Positions 47,389 through 59,471 of a stretch of 64,000 bases of DNA are shown here, one piece after another. Both the position numbers and the translations under genes were made by a program. Positions within the stretch are counted from its first letter, which is position 1. Each line of letters begins with the position of its first letter. The notes below the pieces were generated by a model that was not told where the DNA came from, did not search any database, and was given only the letters and a program-made list of their open reading frames with translations. This stretch comes from Jeotgalibacillus campisalis (GTDB taxonomy: Bacteria; Bacillota; Bacilli; Bacillales; Jeotgalibacillaceae), in NCBI RefSeq assembly GCF_000829515.1, contig NZ_JXRR01000001.1:486403-550402 (forward strand). The letters are read 5' to 3'.

Positions 47389-48010
47389 TATTTTTTTTAC
47401 CTTGTATCATCATGTACCTGTGAGGTTCTGTGCCTTCTGAGTTCGTTTCAATATCACGTCTTCCAGTAAGCGCATTATGAATAATTTTTCTTTCATAAGA
47501 TGGCATTGGTTCAAGCTTAACAGGTCTCCCTGTTCTTATCGCTTGATCTGCCATTTTTTTCGCTAATTGCTCCAGGGTTTCCTGCCTGCGCTGCCGATAG
47601 TTTTCCGCATCAAGCGTGATCGTTAAAAATTGGTCCGAATGCTGATTGGCTATGAGTTGAGCAAGATACTGAAGAGAGTTAAGCGTTTGACCTCTTTTTC
47701 CTATTACAAGAGCAACCTTTTCACTTTGCAATTCAAAAATAACGTTTTTTCCTTTTTTTTGAATTTTCGTCTCTATTTCGAGTCCCATATGACGGGTTAC
47801 GTCTTTAATATATTGGTCAACTTCTTCTACTGCATCTACTCGCTTCTTTACAAGTACCTTAGCTGGCCTTGATCCTATCAGTCCGAAAAAACCTTTTTTC
47901 CCTTTATCAATGACGGTAACTTCCGATTTTTCCTTCGAAATTTGTAATTTCGTAAGTGCGGCAGCGACCGCTTCCTCCACTGTTGCACCTGTCATCGTGA
48001 TTTGAGTCAC
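47363..48010 (-). CDS. jag: RNA-binding protein Jag (KhpB/EloR)
   Basis: The 215-residue protein has a Jag_N domain (ATVEEAVAAALTKLQISKEKSE, KKGFFGLIGSRPAKVLVK), a KH domain (VALVIGKRGQTLNSLQYLAQ) and a C-terminal R3H domain (PMPSYERKIIHNALTGR). It binds RNA with KhpA and affects cell elongation. It starts at GTG eight bases after GGGGGAG, 18 bases downstream of the membrane insertase gene. Confidence 0.96.
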   Translation of the reverse strand: MTQITMTGATVEEAVAAALTKLQISKEKSEVTVIDKGKKGFFGLIGSRPAKVLVKKRVDAVEEVDQYIKDVTRHMGLEIETKIQKKGKNVIFELQSEKVALVIGKRGQTLNSLQYLAQLIANQHSDQFLTITLDAENYRQRRQETLEQLAKKMADQAIRTGRPVKLEPMPSYERKIIHNALTGRRDIETNSEGTEPHRYMMIQGKKNKKESSVSK

Positions 48011-48027
48011 TTCATGGCTCCCCCTGT

Positions 48028-48792
48028 CTATTGAACAGATTGGTCTACTTTTTTACTGCCCGTTCCATTAATAATTAACGTCTGAACAATCATAAAGATA
48101 TTACCAACAACCCAGTAAAGCGATAATGCAGATGGGAAAGTAATCGCAAATACGACAATCATTACAGGCATAAGATAAAGCATCATCTGCATTTGAGGAT
48201 TCATACCAGCCGGATTTCCAGCCATCATAATCTTCTGCTGCAAGTAAGTCGTCACACCTGCTACAAGAGGAAGAATAAAGAACGGATCTCTTTCGCCCAG
48301 GTCGAACCATAGGAAATTATGATTCGCAATTTCAGTTGTTCGAACAATCGCATGATAAAAAGCGATAAGAATCGGCATTTGTATTAAAAGTGGAAAACAC
48401 CCTGCCAATGGATTTACGCCATTTTTCTGGAACATAGCCATCGTTTCCTGCTGAAGCTTTTGCTGAGTTTGAGCATCTTTAGAAGAATACTTTTCCTTCA
48501 ACTTCAACATTTCGGGTTGAATTTCCTGCATTTTTTTCGTGTTTTTTGTTTGTTTAATCATTAGCGGCAAAAGTGCAAATCGAATAATTAATGTTACTAA
48601 AACAATTCCCAGACCGTAATTATCACCTGACCATTGGGCAATTGTTGTGATAAGCCATGACAACGGATAAACAAAATAACTATTCCATATTCCTTCACTT
48701 TCGGTTGTAATCGGCTGATCGATCTCCATACAACCTGTTAAAAGAGCTGTTAACCCCACAATCATGAAAAGGGGCAGTAATCGTTTTTTCAC
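48028..48792 (-). CDS. spoIIIJ: Membrane protein insertase YidC1 (SpoIIIJ)
   Basis: The 254-residue lipoprotein has a signal peptide with lipobox LTALLTGC, then five membrane segments with [23 protein letters not shown] and [25 protein letters not shown] (the conserved Arg in the groove is present). It inserts membrane proteins and is needed for forespore SigG activity in B. subtilis. The start is GTG at 48792, behind AGGGAGG; the longer frame lacks a site. The rpmH-rnpA-spoIIIJ-jag order is conserved. Confidence 0.96.
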   Translation of the reverse strand: MKKRLLPLFMIVGLTALLTGCMEIDQPITTESEGIWNSYFVYPLSWLITTIAQWSGDNYGLGIVLVTLIIRFALLPLMIKQTKNTKKMQEIQPEMLKLKEKYSSKDAQTQQKLQQETMAMFQKNGVNPLAGCFPLLIQMPILIAFYHAIVRTTEIANHNFLWFDLGERDPFFILPLVAGVTTYLQQKIMMAGNPAGMNPQMQMMLYLMPVMIVVFAITFPSALSLYWVVGNIFMIVQTLIINGTGSKKVDQSVQ

Positions 48793-48848
48793 CCAGAAGT
48801 TCCTCCCTATTCTAATATTCAGTCCATACCACACGTAATTGTACCACG

Positions 48849-49208
48849 TTACTTATCTGAATTCACTTTCTTTTGAAGAACCTTTGACTTTCCCATCACG
48901 TGAATCAAGCTGCTTTTTGTCTGATGAAAAGTAAAGTCAGCAGCGGGTTTTCTAGCAATAACAATATAGTCAGCATCAGGCCGAAGCTCAGGGGAGAGCT
49001 CTAGAAATGCTTGTCTGATGTATCGCTTTATGCGATTTCTAACGACAGCATTTCCAACCTTTTTGCTGACTGACAAGCCAAGTCGAAAAGCTGATTGATC
49101 ACTTTTTTTCAGGTAGTATAAAACAAATTGTCGATTCGCCATAGAAGATCCATTGCGAAATACTTGCTGGAATTCGGGATTTTTTTTGATTCGCTGCTCT
49201 TTTTTCAT
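48849..49208 (-). CDS. rnpA: Ribonuclease P protein component
   Basis: The 119-residue basic protein starts [20 protein letters not shown] and contains [27 protein letters not shown], the RNR motif that binds the RNase P RNA. It assists 5' maturation of tRNAs. I chose the ATG at 49208; an in-frame upstream start is weaker. It follows rpmH by 70 bases, with a terminator-like hairpin between. Confidence 0.97.
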   Translation of the reverse strand: MKKEQRIKKNPEFQQVFRNGSSMANRQFVLYYLKKSDQSAFRLGLSVSKKVGNAVVRNRIKRYIRQAFLELSPELRPDADYIVIARKPAADFTFHQTKSSLIHVMGKSKVLQKKVNSDK

Positions 49209-49253
49209 TTTAGCACCCACATATCGTTAATTTTGCACCGGTATAAGTGAAAA

Positions 49254-49281
49254 AAGACCACTGAGTGGAATCAGTGGTCTT
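49254..49281 (-). terminator. Hairpin between rpmH and rnpA
   Basis: AAGACCACTGA pairs with TCAGTGGTCTT and on the minus strand is followed by six T. The rpmH stop codon lies at its edge. Leaky termination here would make more L34 than RNase P protein. Confidence 0.82.
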
Positions 49282-49414
49282 AAGCAGACAATACTTTTCT
49301 TCCACGTTGACGGCGACGAGCTAGAACCTTGCGGCCATTTTTTGTGCTCATGCGTGCGCGGAATCCGTGTACTTTACTTCTTTTACGCTTATTTGGTTGG
49401 AACGTACGTTTCAT
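49280..49414 (-). CDS. rpmH: 50S ribosomal protein L34
   Basis: This 44-residue protein reads [20 protein letters not shown], then [20 protein letters not shown] and VLSA, the standard L34. AGGAGG lies upstream of the ATG at 49414. It is divergent from dnaA, with oriC between, as in nearly all Bacillales. Confidence 0.99.
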   Translation of the reverse strand: MKRTFQPNKRKRSKVHGFRARMSTKNGRKVLARRRQRGRKVLSA

Positions 49415-49758
49415 GTATAAGACACCTCCTAATTGATCACTCGTGGTGACCAAGCTACAGACATTCTAAATAATTATATAGATTTCACATATCAAATGTC
49501 AATGTTCATTTCATACAACCTCTATATCATAGCAGAGTCAATTACGTTCTTCAATAGAGAATTTAATTTTCGCAGCAATAAAAGAAAATAAATAGGCTTT
49601 CTGCTCATCAGATCTATTCCTTGTCCTGGTTTATAGGATCACCAAAAAGAAAGATCTTTAACCGCTTCTACAAAAGTGCCTCTATACAAAAAGAAACATT
49701 TCCCCATTCTATATGCTGCCTGTGTACAACTGTGGAGATATTTTCGACACGTTTTTCT

Positions 49759-49992
49759 TTATCCACAGCGCCTATCGACATGTTTTTCACAGATTCACCC
49801 CTTGTGGACAAGATCAATCACAGTGTGCGCCGCTCTGTGGATAAATAATCACACGCCTTGCAAGGCAAAGGAATTTCTGCTATTATAAGTGTGTTTTCAC
49901 TCTTGATAAGTTGTCTGCATAAAGAACATTATCCACAATTGTGGATAGGTTGTGGATAGATTTCTCAACATGCATGGAGAATATTGTCCACA
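49759..49992. promoter_or_regulatory. oriC, left part: DnaA boxes upstream of dnaA
   Basis: Boxes are TTATCCACA or its complement at 49759-49767 (perfect), 49803-49811 (one mismatch), 49836-49844 (perfect), 49929-49937 (perfect), 49940-49948, 49951-49959 and 49984-49992 (one mismatch each). The 49929/49940 pair is head to head with a two-base gap. The full gap from rpmH to dnaA is 49415-50119. This corresponds to incA/incB of B. subtilis. Confidence 0.93.
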
Positions 49993-50030
49993 GGCTTAGG
50001 ATTATGTCGATAAATATACAAAATGCTTTT

Positions 50031-50060
50031 TTGCCCTATTCACTAGAATGAATATATATA
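50031..50060 (+). promoter_or_regulatory. Candidate dnaA promoter
   Basis: TTGCCC (50031-50036) and TATATA (50055-50060) are 18 bases apart, 40 bases after the last DnaA box, so DnaA binding could repress its own gene. Confidence 0.4.
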
Positions 50061-50119
50061 AAGGGTCTTTGAAAAAAATACTTTTCTAGAAAAATAATTC
50101 AGTGAGGAGGGTCTGCTGC

Positions 50120-51466
50120 TTGGAAAATATAACGGATCTTTGGAATATAGCCTTAGAGCATATCGAAAAGAAAATCAGCAAACCAAGTTATGAAACCTGG
50201 TTAAAATCGACAAAAGCTTTTTCGTTAAAACGGGATACGTTAACGATTACCGCTCCTAATGAATTTGCGAGAGATTGGCTTGAAGGGCATTATGCTCCTT
50301 TAATTTCCGGTGTTTTGAAGGACGTTACAGGGGAAGAACTGAATGTGAAATTTATCATTCCTCAAAATCAGAACCAGGATGATTTTAATTTTGCGATTCA
50401 ACCCAAAAAGCCGGTGAAAGATGATGATCAGCAGGAATGGTCTCAAAGCATGTTAAATCCAAAGTATACATTTGATACGTTCGTCATCGGTTCTGGCAAC
50501 CGCTTTGCGCACGCAGCATCTTTAGCGGTAGCTGAAGCGCCGGCAAAAGCCTATAACCCGTTATTTATATATGGGGGGGTAGGGCTTGGAAAAACGCATC
50601 TCATGCATGCAATCGGTCATTATGTGCTTGAGCATAATTCCTCTGCAAAAGTGGTTTATTTGTCTTCTGAAAAATTTACAAATGAATTTATTAATTCTAT
50701 TCGTGACAACAAAGCCGTTGATTTTCGCAATAAGTATCGAAACGTGGACGTGTTATTAATTGATGATATTCAATTTCTTGCCGGGAAAGAACAAACGCAA
50801 GAGGAATTTTTTCATACATTTAATACTTTACATGAAGAAAGCAAGCAAATTGTAATCTCAAGTGACCGTCCGCCTAAAGAAATCCCTACGCTTGAAGACC
50901 GGCTGCGTTCTCGATTTGAATGGGGACTCATCACGGATATTACACCGCCTGATTTAGAAACAAGAATCGCCATCCTTCGAAAGAAAGCACGAGCGGAGGG
51001 CTTGGATATTCCTAATGAAGCAATGTTATATATCGCCAATCAAATTGATTCAAATATTCGCGAACTAGAAGGAGCACTCATCCGGGTAGTCGCTTACTCT
51101 TCATTAGTTAGTAAAGACATAAATGCTGATTTAGCTGCTGAAGCACTAAAAGATATTATGCCGAGCTCCAAACCAAAGGTGATTACCATTTTGGATATAC
51201 AAAAGGTTGTAGGGGAGCACTTTAGTATTAAACTAGAGGACTTTAAAGCGAAGAAAAGAACAAAGACTGTCGCTTTTCCAAGGCAAATTGCCATGTACCT
51301 TTCAAGAGAAATGACAGACTTCTCTTTACCAAAGATCGGAGAGGAATTTGGTGGGCGGGATCATACAACCGTTATACATGCCCATGAAAAAATCTCAAGA
51401 TTGCTCGATCATGACGTGTCATTAAAACAGGAAGTGAAAGATATTAAATCTACACTTCAAAAATAG
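50120..51466 (+). CDS. dnaA: Chromosomal replication initiator DnaA
   Basis: The 448-residue protein has the N-terminal domain starting [20 protein letters not shown], a linker (~85-110), the AAA+ domain with Walker [16 protein letters not shown] and Walker [13 protein letters not shown], and a C-terminal DNA-binding domain with [15 protein letters not shown]. It opens oriC and loads the helicase. I chose the TTG at 50120 after GAGGAGGG, by match with B. subtilis (also TTG); the GTG at 50102 lies in the ribosome site. It forms the dnaA-dnaN unit. Confidence 0.98.
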   Translation: MENITDLWNIALEHIEKKISKPSYETWLKSTKAFSLKRDTLTITAPNEFARDWLEGHYAPLISGVLKDVTGEELNVKFIIPQNQNQDDFNFAIQPKKPVKDDDQQEWSQSMLNPKYTFDTFVIGSGNRFAHAASLAVAEAPAKAYNPLFIYGGVGLGKTHLMHAIGHYVLEHNSSAKVVYLSSEKFTNEFINSIRDNKAVDFRNKYRNVDVLLIDDIQFLAGKEQTQEEFFHTFNTLHEESKQIVISSDRPPKEIPTLEDRLRSRFEWGLITDITPPDLETRIAILRKKARAEGLDIPNEAMLYIANQIDSNIRELEGALIRVVAYSSLVSKDINADLAAEALKDIMPSSKPKVITILDIQKVVGEHFSIKLEDFKAKKRTKTVAFPRQIAMYLSREMTDFSLPKIGEEFGGRDHTTVIHAHEKISRLLDHDVSLKQEVKDIKSTLQK

Positions 51467-51477
51467 ATGCTGCAATC

Positions 51478-51640
51478 TGTGGGTAAATGTGGATAATTGG
51501 TGCACGTTTGAACACATCTTTTCCACATGGGGAAAAGTCGCCATTTCAAGTCATCAACAGGCTTATCCACATATCCACAGCGCCTACTAGTATTACTATT
51601 ATTTTAAAAGAATTAATAACTATATATATAAAGCACGAGA
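51478..51640. promoter_or_regulatory. oriC, right part: DnaA boxes, DnaA-trio and unwinding region
   Basis: DnaA boxes are at 51478-51486 and 51519-51527 (one mismatch), 51488-51496 and 51563-51571 (perfect), and 51571-51579 (ATATCCACA, sharing one base). After a short GC-rich CGCGC-type step come six NTA triplets (CTA CTA GTA TTA CTA TTA, 51584-51601), fitting the DnaA-trio element, then the AT-only stretch to about 51630. This is the equivalent of B. subtilis incC, where unwinding starts. Confidence 0.85.
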
Positions 51641-51665
51641 ATACTAACTTTTGGAGGCTTTGAAA

Positions 51666-52802
51666 ATGAAATTTCAAATTCAACGCGATCGTTTGGTGAA
51701 CGGCGTAAACGATGTAATGAAAGCTGTATCTTCAAGAACAACCATACCGATTTTAACGGGACTTAAAATCGTCGCTCATGAAGAAGGAGTCACACTGACA
51801 GGCAGTGATTCTGATATATCCATCGAATCATTCATTCCCAGAGAAGAAGATGGCAAAGAAATTGTACAGATTCAACAAACTGGCGGAATTGTTCTTCAAG
51901 CGAAGTTTTTTGAAAGCATTGTTAAAAAACTGCCGATGGATACAGTTGAAATTGAAGTACACTCTCAATTGCAGACCGTCATTCGTTCAGGAAAGTCTGA
52001 ATTTAATTTAAATGGACTTGATGTAAATGAATACCCGCACCTTCCGCAAATTGAAGAAGATCACGTACTTAAAATTCCTACGAACCTATTAAAAACCATG
52101 ATTCGACAAACGGTCTTTGCAGTGTCCACCTCAGAAACACGCCCTATCTTGACAGGTGTAAACTGGAATATTCAAGATGGACTTTTAAACTGTGTAGCGA
52201 CGGACAGTCACCGTCTTGCGATGAGAAAAGCACCGATCAGCGGCGGCAGCGGGAATGAAAGCAAAGCTGTGATTCCAGGGAAAAGTTTAAATGAGTTAAA
52301 TAAAATACTTGAAGATACATCAGATGAGCTTGAGATTGTTATTACAGAAAATCAGGTATTGTTCAGAGCCAAACATGTTTTATTCTTCTCACGTCTGCTT
52401 GAAGGGAACTACCCGGATACTTCAAGACTGGTTCCGGCAGAAAGCAAAACCTCGCTTACGATCGGCGGAAAAGAATTTTTACAGGCCATTGACCGTGCTT
52501 CTTTGCTTGCAAGAGAAGAACGAAATAATGTTGTCCGCTTGTCAATCAGTGATGATGGCAGAGTTGAAATTTCATCCAACACGCCTGAGATAGGGAAAGT
52601 TGTAGAGGAAGTTCACAGCGAAGCGACGGATGGAGAAGAGTTGAATATTTCTTTCAGCGCAAAATATATGATGGATGCATTAAAAGTATTCGAAGGGGCT
52701 GAAACCAATATTCAGTTCACCGGAGCAATGAGGCCTTTTGTTCTGCGCCCGACGTCAGATGATACGATTCTTCAATTGATCACGCCTGTACGAACGTATT
52801 AG
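51666..52802 (+). CDS. dnaN: DNA polymerase III beta subunit (sliding clamp)
   Basis: The 378-residue protein has three repeated clamp domains: MKFQIQRDRLVNGVNDVMKAVSSRTTIPILTGL, then TVFAVSTSETRPILTGVNW and VATDSHRLAMR, and a C-terminal part ending MRPFVLRPTSDDTILQLITPVRTY. It holds polymerase on DNA. TTGGAGGC lies nine bases before the ATG at 51666. Hairpin after the stop. Confidence 0.98.
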   Translation: MKFQIQRDRLVNGVNDVMKAVSSRTTIPILTGLKIVAHEEGVTLTGSDSDISIESFIPREEDGKEIVQIQQTGGIVLQAKFFESIVKKLPMDTVEIEVHSQLQTVIRSGKSEFNLNGLDVNEYPHLPQIEEDHVLKIPTNLLKTMIRQTVFAVSTSETRPILTGVNWNIQDGLLNCVATDSHRLAMRKAPISGGSGNESKAVIPGKSLNELNKILEDTSDELEIVITENQVLFRAKHVLFFSRLLEGNYPDTSRLVPAESKTSLTIGGKEFLQAIDRASLLAREERNNVVRLSISDDGRVEISSNTPEIGKVVEEVHSEATDGEELNISFSAKYMMDALKVFEGAETNIQFTGAMRPFVLRPTSDDTILQLITPVRTY

Positions 52803-52819
52803 GCAAAAAATTAAATAGT

Positions 52820-52864
52820 AATCAAATGCCTATTGTTTTAGAGGGAAGCAATAGGCATTTGATT
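52820..52864 (+). terminator. Hairpin after dnaN
   Basis: AATCAAATGCCTATTG pairs perfectly with CAATAGGCATTTGATT, followed by GTTTTATT. The tail is short of a strong T-run, so termination may be partial. Confidence 0.65.
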
Positions 52865-52977
52865 GTTTTATTGGCGTATTCTTGAGAAAAAAGGCGTTTG
52901 CGTTAATTTTTCTTTGTTTTCCGCCTTCATATTGGTTAAAATAAGGTATTAGAGAATATCAGAAGGTAGTGAGCGAA

Positions 52978-53199
52978 ATGAAAGAGACGATCACGATCAG
53001 TACGGAATATATTACGCTTGGCCAATTTTTAAAATTAGCCGATGTAATTCAAAGCGGCGGGATGGCAAAGTGGTTTTTAAGCGAACATGAAGTTTATATA
53101 AATCAGGAGCTTGACCAGAGAAGAGGGCGTAAATTACGTGATGGGGATGAAGTTAAGATTCCGGATGTAGGTTCTTACGTGGTGAAGTCTCAAGATTAG
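52978..53199 (+). CDS. yaaA: S4-domain RNA-binding protein YaaA
   Basis: The 73-residue protein is one S4 domain: ITLGQFLKLADVIQSGGMAKWFL, SEHEVYINQELDQRRGRKLRDGDEV. The match with B. subtilis YaaA (RlbA) between dnaN and recF is nearly complete. A role in ribosome assembly is suggested. ATG at 52978 preceded by AAGGTAG; the GTG at 52969 is possible. Confidence 0.95.
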   Translation: MKETITISTEYITLGQFLKLADVIQSGGMAKWFLSEHEVYINQELDQRRGRKLRDGDEVKIPDVGSYVVKSQD

Positions 53200-53213
53200 A
53201 AGGATGTTAAAAC

Positions 53214-54341
53214 ATGTATATTGAGCAGCTTGAGCTTGCCCACTATCGCAATTACGACAAATTGACGGTTGAATTTGATAATAACGTGAATCTCATCCTT
53301 GGAGAAAACGCCCAAGGCAAAACAAACGTCATGGAATCCATTTACGTTCTTGCGATGGCTAAATCTCACAGGACTTCGAATGACAAAGATTTAATACAAT
53401 GGGACTCAGATTATGCTAAAATAAAAGGCAGAGTGATGAAGCATCATGGCTCGCTTCCCTTGGAATTGACCGTAACAAAAAAAGGGAAAAAAGCCAGATT
53501 GAATCATCTTGAGCAATCGAAATTAAGCCATTACATTGGCAATATGAATGTTGTTATGTTCGCGCCCGAAGATCTCCACTTAGTAAAAGGGAGCCCTCAA
53601 GTAAGGCGTCGTTTTATTGATATGGAAATTGGGCAGATTTCTGCCGTTTATTTGCATGACAGTTCCCTGTACCAAAAAATTCTCCAGCAGCGAAATCATT
53701 ATCTAAAACAGCTGCAGACGAGAAAGCAGCGGGACCAGACCATGCTTGAAGTATTGACTGACCAATTTGTGGAGATGGCGGTCAAAATTATTCAGCGCCG
53801 TTTTCAATTTATTGATCTGCTGCAGCAATGGGCTCAGCCGATTCACGCTGGAATTTCGAGAGGGCTTGAAACACTCGAAGTTGTCTATAAACCGTCTGTT
53901 CAAGTTACGAATGAAAATAGTAGAGAGGATATTGAGGCCGTCATCCGGAAAAAATTTGAAGAGCTGCGCGAAAGAGAGATTGACAGAGGGGTTACCCTGA
54001 TCGGTCCGCACAGAGATGATCTTCAGTTTTTGGTAAACGGCCATGATGTTCAGACATTTGGCTCTCAAGGACAGCAGAGAACAACAGCTTTATCAATTAA
54101 GCTGGCTGAAATAGAACTCATCCGAGCAGAAATTGGTGAATACCCGATTCTGCTCCTTGATGATGTTTTATCCGAGCTGGACGACTATCGTCAATCTCAT
54201 CTCCTCAATACGATACAAGGGAAAGTTCAAACCTTCGTCACCACGACAAGTGTGGAAGGAATTGATCACCAGACCTTGCGGGAAGCTACTACTTTTATTG
54301 TGAGTAATGGCAGTATGAGCAGAAAAATAGAGGGGGGCTGA
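53214..54341 (+). CDS. recF: DNA replication and repair protein RecF
   Basis: The 375-residue SMC-like ATPase has Walker [19 protein letters not shown], the signature [18 protein letters not shown], and Walker [14 protein letters not shown]. It helps RecOR load RecA on gapped DNA. AGAAGGATG precedes the ATG. It follows yaaA by 14 bases and precedes remB by four. Confidence 0.97.
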   Translation: MYIEQLELAHYRNYDKLTVEFDNNVNLILGENAQGKTNVMESIYVLAMAKSHRTSNDKDLIQWDSDYAKIKGRVMKHHGSLPLELTVTKKGKKARLNHLEQSKLSHYIGNMNVVMFAPEDLHLVKGSPQVRRRFIDMEIGQISAVYLHDSSLYQKILQQRNHYLKQLQTRKQRDQTMLEVLTDQFVEMAVKIIQRRFQFIDLLQQWAQPIHAGISRGLETLEVVYKPSVQVTNENSREDIEAVIRKKFEELREREIDRGVTLIGPHRDDLQFLVNGHDVQTFGSQGQQRTTALSIKLAEIELIRAEIGEYPILLLDDVLSELDDYRQSHLLNTIQGKVQTFVTTTSVEGIDHQTLREATTFIVSNGSMSRKIEGG

Positions 54342-54345
54342 TCCT

Positions 54346-54597
54346 ATGTATTTACATATAGGGGGAGAGTCGATGGTAAGAATGCACGACATCGTGGCAA
54401 TAATGGATATAGAGTCTGTAAACTCTTCTTTAATCATGGAAGAATACATGAAGCAAAATGATAACGGCATAATCGATCTTTGCGATTCAAACTGTAAATC
54501 CATTGTGATCACAGATTTCAAAGCTTACCTGTCTCCCTTGTCCTCAAGTACGCTTAAGAAAAGATCAGAAAAAATGGTCAAACCTATTTTCAAATAA
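54346..54597 (+). CDS. remB: Extracellular matrix regulator RemB (YaaB)
   Basis: The 83-residue protein MYLHIGGESMVRMHDIVAIM-DIESV has the DUF370 pattern of RemB/YaaB. It is a helper in biofilm matrix gene control beside RemA in B. subtilis, and sits in the same place between recF and gyrB. GGGGGG precedes the ATG. Confidence 0.92.
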   Translation: MYLHIGGESMVRMHDIVAIMDIESVNSSLIMEEYMKQNDNGIIDLCDSNCKSIVITDFKAYLSPLSSSTLKKRSEKMVKPIFK

Positions 54598-54632
54598 ATT
54601 CCAAGAAAATGGCAACGTCAGAGAAAGTGTAG

Positions 54633-56585
<1,953 letters not shown>

Positions 56586-56635
56586 GAATGAATAGAGATC
56601 TTTACTAGCCTCTCTTTTCATTAGATCCATATAGA

Positions 56636-56805
56636 TACCAGACAGCAGGCGCTGGACAAGCGCTTTCACATTTAAATAAACAATCTAGCTGCAGGCGCCA
56701 GCTCCTCAAGTCATAAGTCTCTCCGTCCCAGTGAACAAAAACCGTTCACTTGGCCAGAGATTCTTATGCATGTCGGAGCTGGACAAGCGCCTTCCGCTTT
56801 TAAAA
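56636..56805. repeat. Intergenic repeat element between gyrB and gyrA
   Basis: The element has long complementary ends (GCGCCAGCTCC near 56696 and GGAGCTGGACAAGCGC near 56777), an inner pair (CATAAGTCTCT with AGAGATTCTTATG), and a central GTGAAC/GTTCAC hairpin. Its right end (GAGCTGGACAAGCGCCTTCC) recalls a well-known family of Bacillus intergenic repeats. A shorter degenerate copy (GGCGCTGGACAAGCGCTTTC, near 56650) lies just to the left, as if a copy had lost its middle. No gene is present. Confidence 0.75.
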
Positions 56806-56823
56806 TAAGGAGGTTTCCCGTTT

Positions 56824-59376
56824 ATGGCTGAGACGCCGAGCTCGAATGTTCACGAAATAAATATTAGTCAGGAAATGCGTACGTCTTTTTTGGATTATGC
56901 GATGAGTGTTATTGTAGCGCGTGCCCTTCCTGATGCAAGAGATGGGTTAAAGCCGGTTCACCGTCGTATTTTGTATGCGATGAATGATCTGGGGATGACC
57001 TCTGATAAGGCGTATAAGAAATCTGCCCGTATCGTCGGGGAAGTAATTGGTAAGTACCATCCTCATGGTGACTCTGCCGTTTACGATACGATGGTTCGTA
57101 TGGCGCAGGATTTTAGTTATCGATACATGCTGGTTCAGGGGCATGGTAACTTCGGTTCTGTCGATGGTGACGCAGCAGCAGCTATGCGTTACACAGAAGC
57201 AAGAATGTCGAAAATATCAATGGAATTGATTCGCGATATCAATAAAGACACCATTGACTACAGAGATAATTATGACGGTTCAGAACGGGAGCCGATTGTG
57301 TTGCCTTCGCGTTTTCCAAACCTGCTGGTAAATGGTTCAAGCGGGATTGCTGTTGGGATGGCTACGAATATTCCCCCTCATCAGCTTGGGGAAGTCATAG
57401 ATGGATTGCTTGCATTCACTGAGTCCCCTGAAATCACGATCGCTGAGCTTATGGAGTATATACCCGGTCCGGATTTTCCAACGGGAGCTTTAATTTTAGG
57501 CCGCAGCGGAATTCGCCGTGCATATGAAACTGGACGAGGTTCAGTCGTTCAACGAGCAAAAGTGGAAATTGAGCAAAAAGCAAATGGACGGGAAACCATT
57601 TTAGTTCACGAGCTTCCTTATCAGGTAAATAAAGCGAGATTAATTGAAAAGATTGCAGATTTAGTTCGCGACAAAAAAATAGATGGTATTACAGACCTTC
57701 GGGATGAGTCCGATCGGAATGGGATGCGGATTGTGATTGAAGTACGCCGCGATGCCAATGCCAATGTTCTTTTGAATAACCTGTATAAGCAGACTGCTCT
57801 TCAAACAAGCTTTGGGATTAATATGCTGGCTCTTGTTGATGGTCAGCCAAAGGTTCTGAACCTAAAAGAAGCGCTGCATTATTACTTAGAACATCAAAAA
57901 GTCGTGATTCGACGCAGAACTGCATTCGAGCTTCGAAAAGCAGAAGCGCGTGCTCATATCTTAGAAGGTCTGCGTATTGCGCTGGACCATATCGACGCGA
58001 TCATTGCACTTATTCGCGGATCACAGACAGCGGATTTGGCGAGAGAAGGCTTGATGGAGCAGTTTAGCTTGTCTGAAAAACAAGCTCAAGCTATTTTGGA
58101 TATGCGTCTTCAACGTTTAACAGGCTTAGAACGCGATAAGATTGAAGAAGAATATCAAGCTCTTGTTCAATTAATCGCCGATTTGAAATCTGTATTAGAC
58201 AGCGAAGAGCGGGTTCTTGATATCATCCGTGAAGAACTAACGGAGATTAAAGAACGGTTTAATGATAAAAGACGCACCGAGATTACAACGGGCGGAGCTG
58301 AGATGATTGAGGATGAGGATCTAATTCCTCGTGAGAACTTAATCCTTACACTTACGCATAACGGATACATCAAACGTCTCCCTGCTTCAACCTATCGCAG
58401 TCAAAAACGCGGCGGAAGAGGCATACAGGGAATGGGAACGAATGAGAATGATTTTGTTGAACATCTTTTAACAACTTCAACGCATGATACCATCCTGTTC
58501 TTCTCCAATAAAGGAAAAGTATACCGGACTAAGGGATATGAAATTCCGGAATACAGCAGAACGGCTAAAGGACTTCCGATTATTAATTTACTAGGAATTG
58601 ATAAGGATGAAGATATTAATGCGATGATCAGGGTGGAAGAATTCAAAGAAGACTCGTTCTTCTTCTTCACAACGAAATACGGGATTTCTAAACGTACACC
58701 TGTATCGGATTTTGCGAATATCAGAACGAATGGCTTAATCGCCATTAATTTAAGAGAAGGCGACGATCTTATTTCTGTTAAGTTAACTGATGGGAAAAAG
58801 GAAATCATTATCGGTACGCAAAATGGACTTCTAATCCGATTCCCTGAAAACGATGTTCGTTCAATGGGAAGAACAGCTACAGGTGTCCGCGGTATTCGTC
58901 TAAAAGGCGAAGATATAGTCGTAGGGATGGAAATTCTCGAGCCGGATAATGAAATTCTTGTCGTGACGGAAAATGGATACGGAAAAAGGACAACTGAAAA
59001 GGATTACCGTGTTCAATCCCGTGGCGGTAAAGGAATTAAGACCTGTAACATCACGGATAAAAACGGTAAACTGATTGCAGTCAAAACGGTAACGGGTGAT
59101 GAAGATGTCATGATCATTACGGTGAATGGTGTCTTGATTCGAATGGATGTAAGCGGCATTTCTCAAACCGGCCGGAGTACACAAGGTGTTAAACTCATTC
59201 GTCTGGGAGATCAGGAGTACGTTGCTACTGTAACCCGGATTGAAAAAGAAGAAGAAATTGAAGAAGAAATAGAAGAAATGCTCGAAACAACAGCGCCTGC
59301 AGATCCAGTTGAAACAGAAGAAACGGATATCTCAGCCGATTATACAACAGATACAGATGATGAATCAGAAGAATAA
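56824..59376 (+). CDS. gyrA: DNA gyrase subunit A
   Basis: The 850-residue protein has the breakage-reunion domain ([26 protein letters not shown], quinolone region [17 protein letters not shown], catalytic Tyr in [12 protein letters not shown]) and six C-terminal beta-pinwheel blades with the GyrA box QKRGGRG and a second QSRGGKG. The C-terminal tail is unusually acidic ([20 protein letters not shown]). Ser and Asp at the quinolone positions are the sensitive type. AAGGAGG precedes the ATG. Terminator follows. Confidence 0.98.
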   Translation: MAETPSSNVHEINISQEMRTSFLDYAMSVIVARALPDARDGLKPVHRRILYAMNDLGMTSDKAYKKSARIVGEVIGKYHPHGDSAVYDTMVRMAQDFSYRYMLVQGHGNFGSVDGDAAAAMRYTEARMSKISMELIRDINKDTIDYRDNYDGSEREPIVLPSRFPNLLVNGSSGIAVGMATNIPPHQLGEVIDGLLAFTESPEITIAELMEYIPGPDFPTGALILGRSGIRRAYETGRGSVVQRAKVEIEQKANGRETILVHELPYQVNKARLIEKIADLVRDKKIDGITDLRDESDRNGMRIVIEVRRDANANVLLNNLYKQTALQTSFGINMLALVDGQPKVLNLKEALHYYLEHQKVVIRRRTAFELRKAEARAHILEGLRIALDHIDAIIALIRGSQTADLAREGLMEQFSLSEKQAQAILDMRLQRLTGLERDKIEEEYQALVQLIADLKSVLDSEERVLDIIREELTEIKERFNDKRRTEITTGGAEMIEDEDLIPRENLILTLTHNGYIKRLPASTYRSQKRGGRGIQGMGTNENDFVEHLLTTSTHDTILFFSNKGKVYRTKGYEIPEYSRTAKGLPIINLLGIDKDEDINAMIRVEEFKEDSFFFFTTKYGISKRTPVSDFANIRTNGLIAINLREGDDLISVKLTDGKKEIIIGTQNGLLIRFPENDVRSMGRTATGVRGIRLKGEDIVVGMEILEPDNEILVVTENGYGKRTTEKDYRVQSRGGKGIKTCNITDKNGKLIAVKTVTGDEDVMIITVNGVLIRMDVSGISQTGRSTQGVKLIRLGDQEYVATVTRIEKEEEIEEEIEEMLETTAPADPVETEETDISADYTTDTDDESEE

Positions 59377-59382
59377 TTTCTT

Positions 59383-59421
59383 AAGAAAACAGGGTAAATA
59401 CTTCCTGTTTTCTTTTTTTTA
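59383..59421 (+). terminator. Terminator of gyrA
   Basis: AAGAAAACAGG pairs with CCTGTTTTCTT across ten bases and is followed by a T-run. Confidence 0.88.
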
Positions 59422-59471
59422 TGTGGTAAAATGATCATAAAGAACTAGGTACAATTGACGGGGTGAATGGA

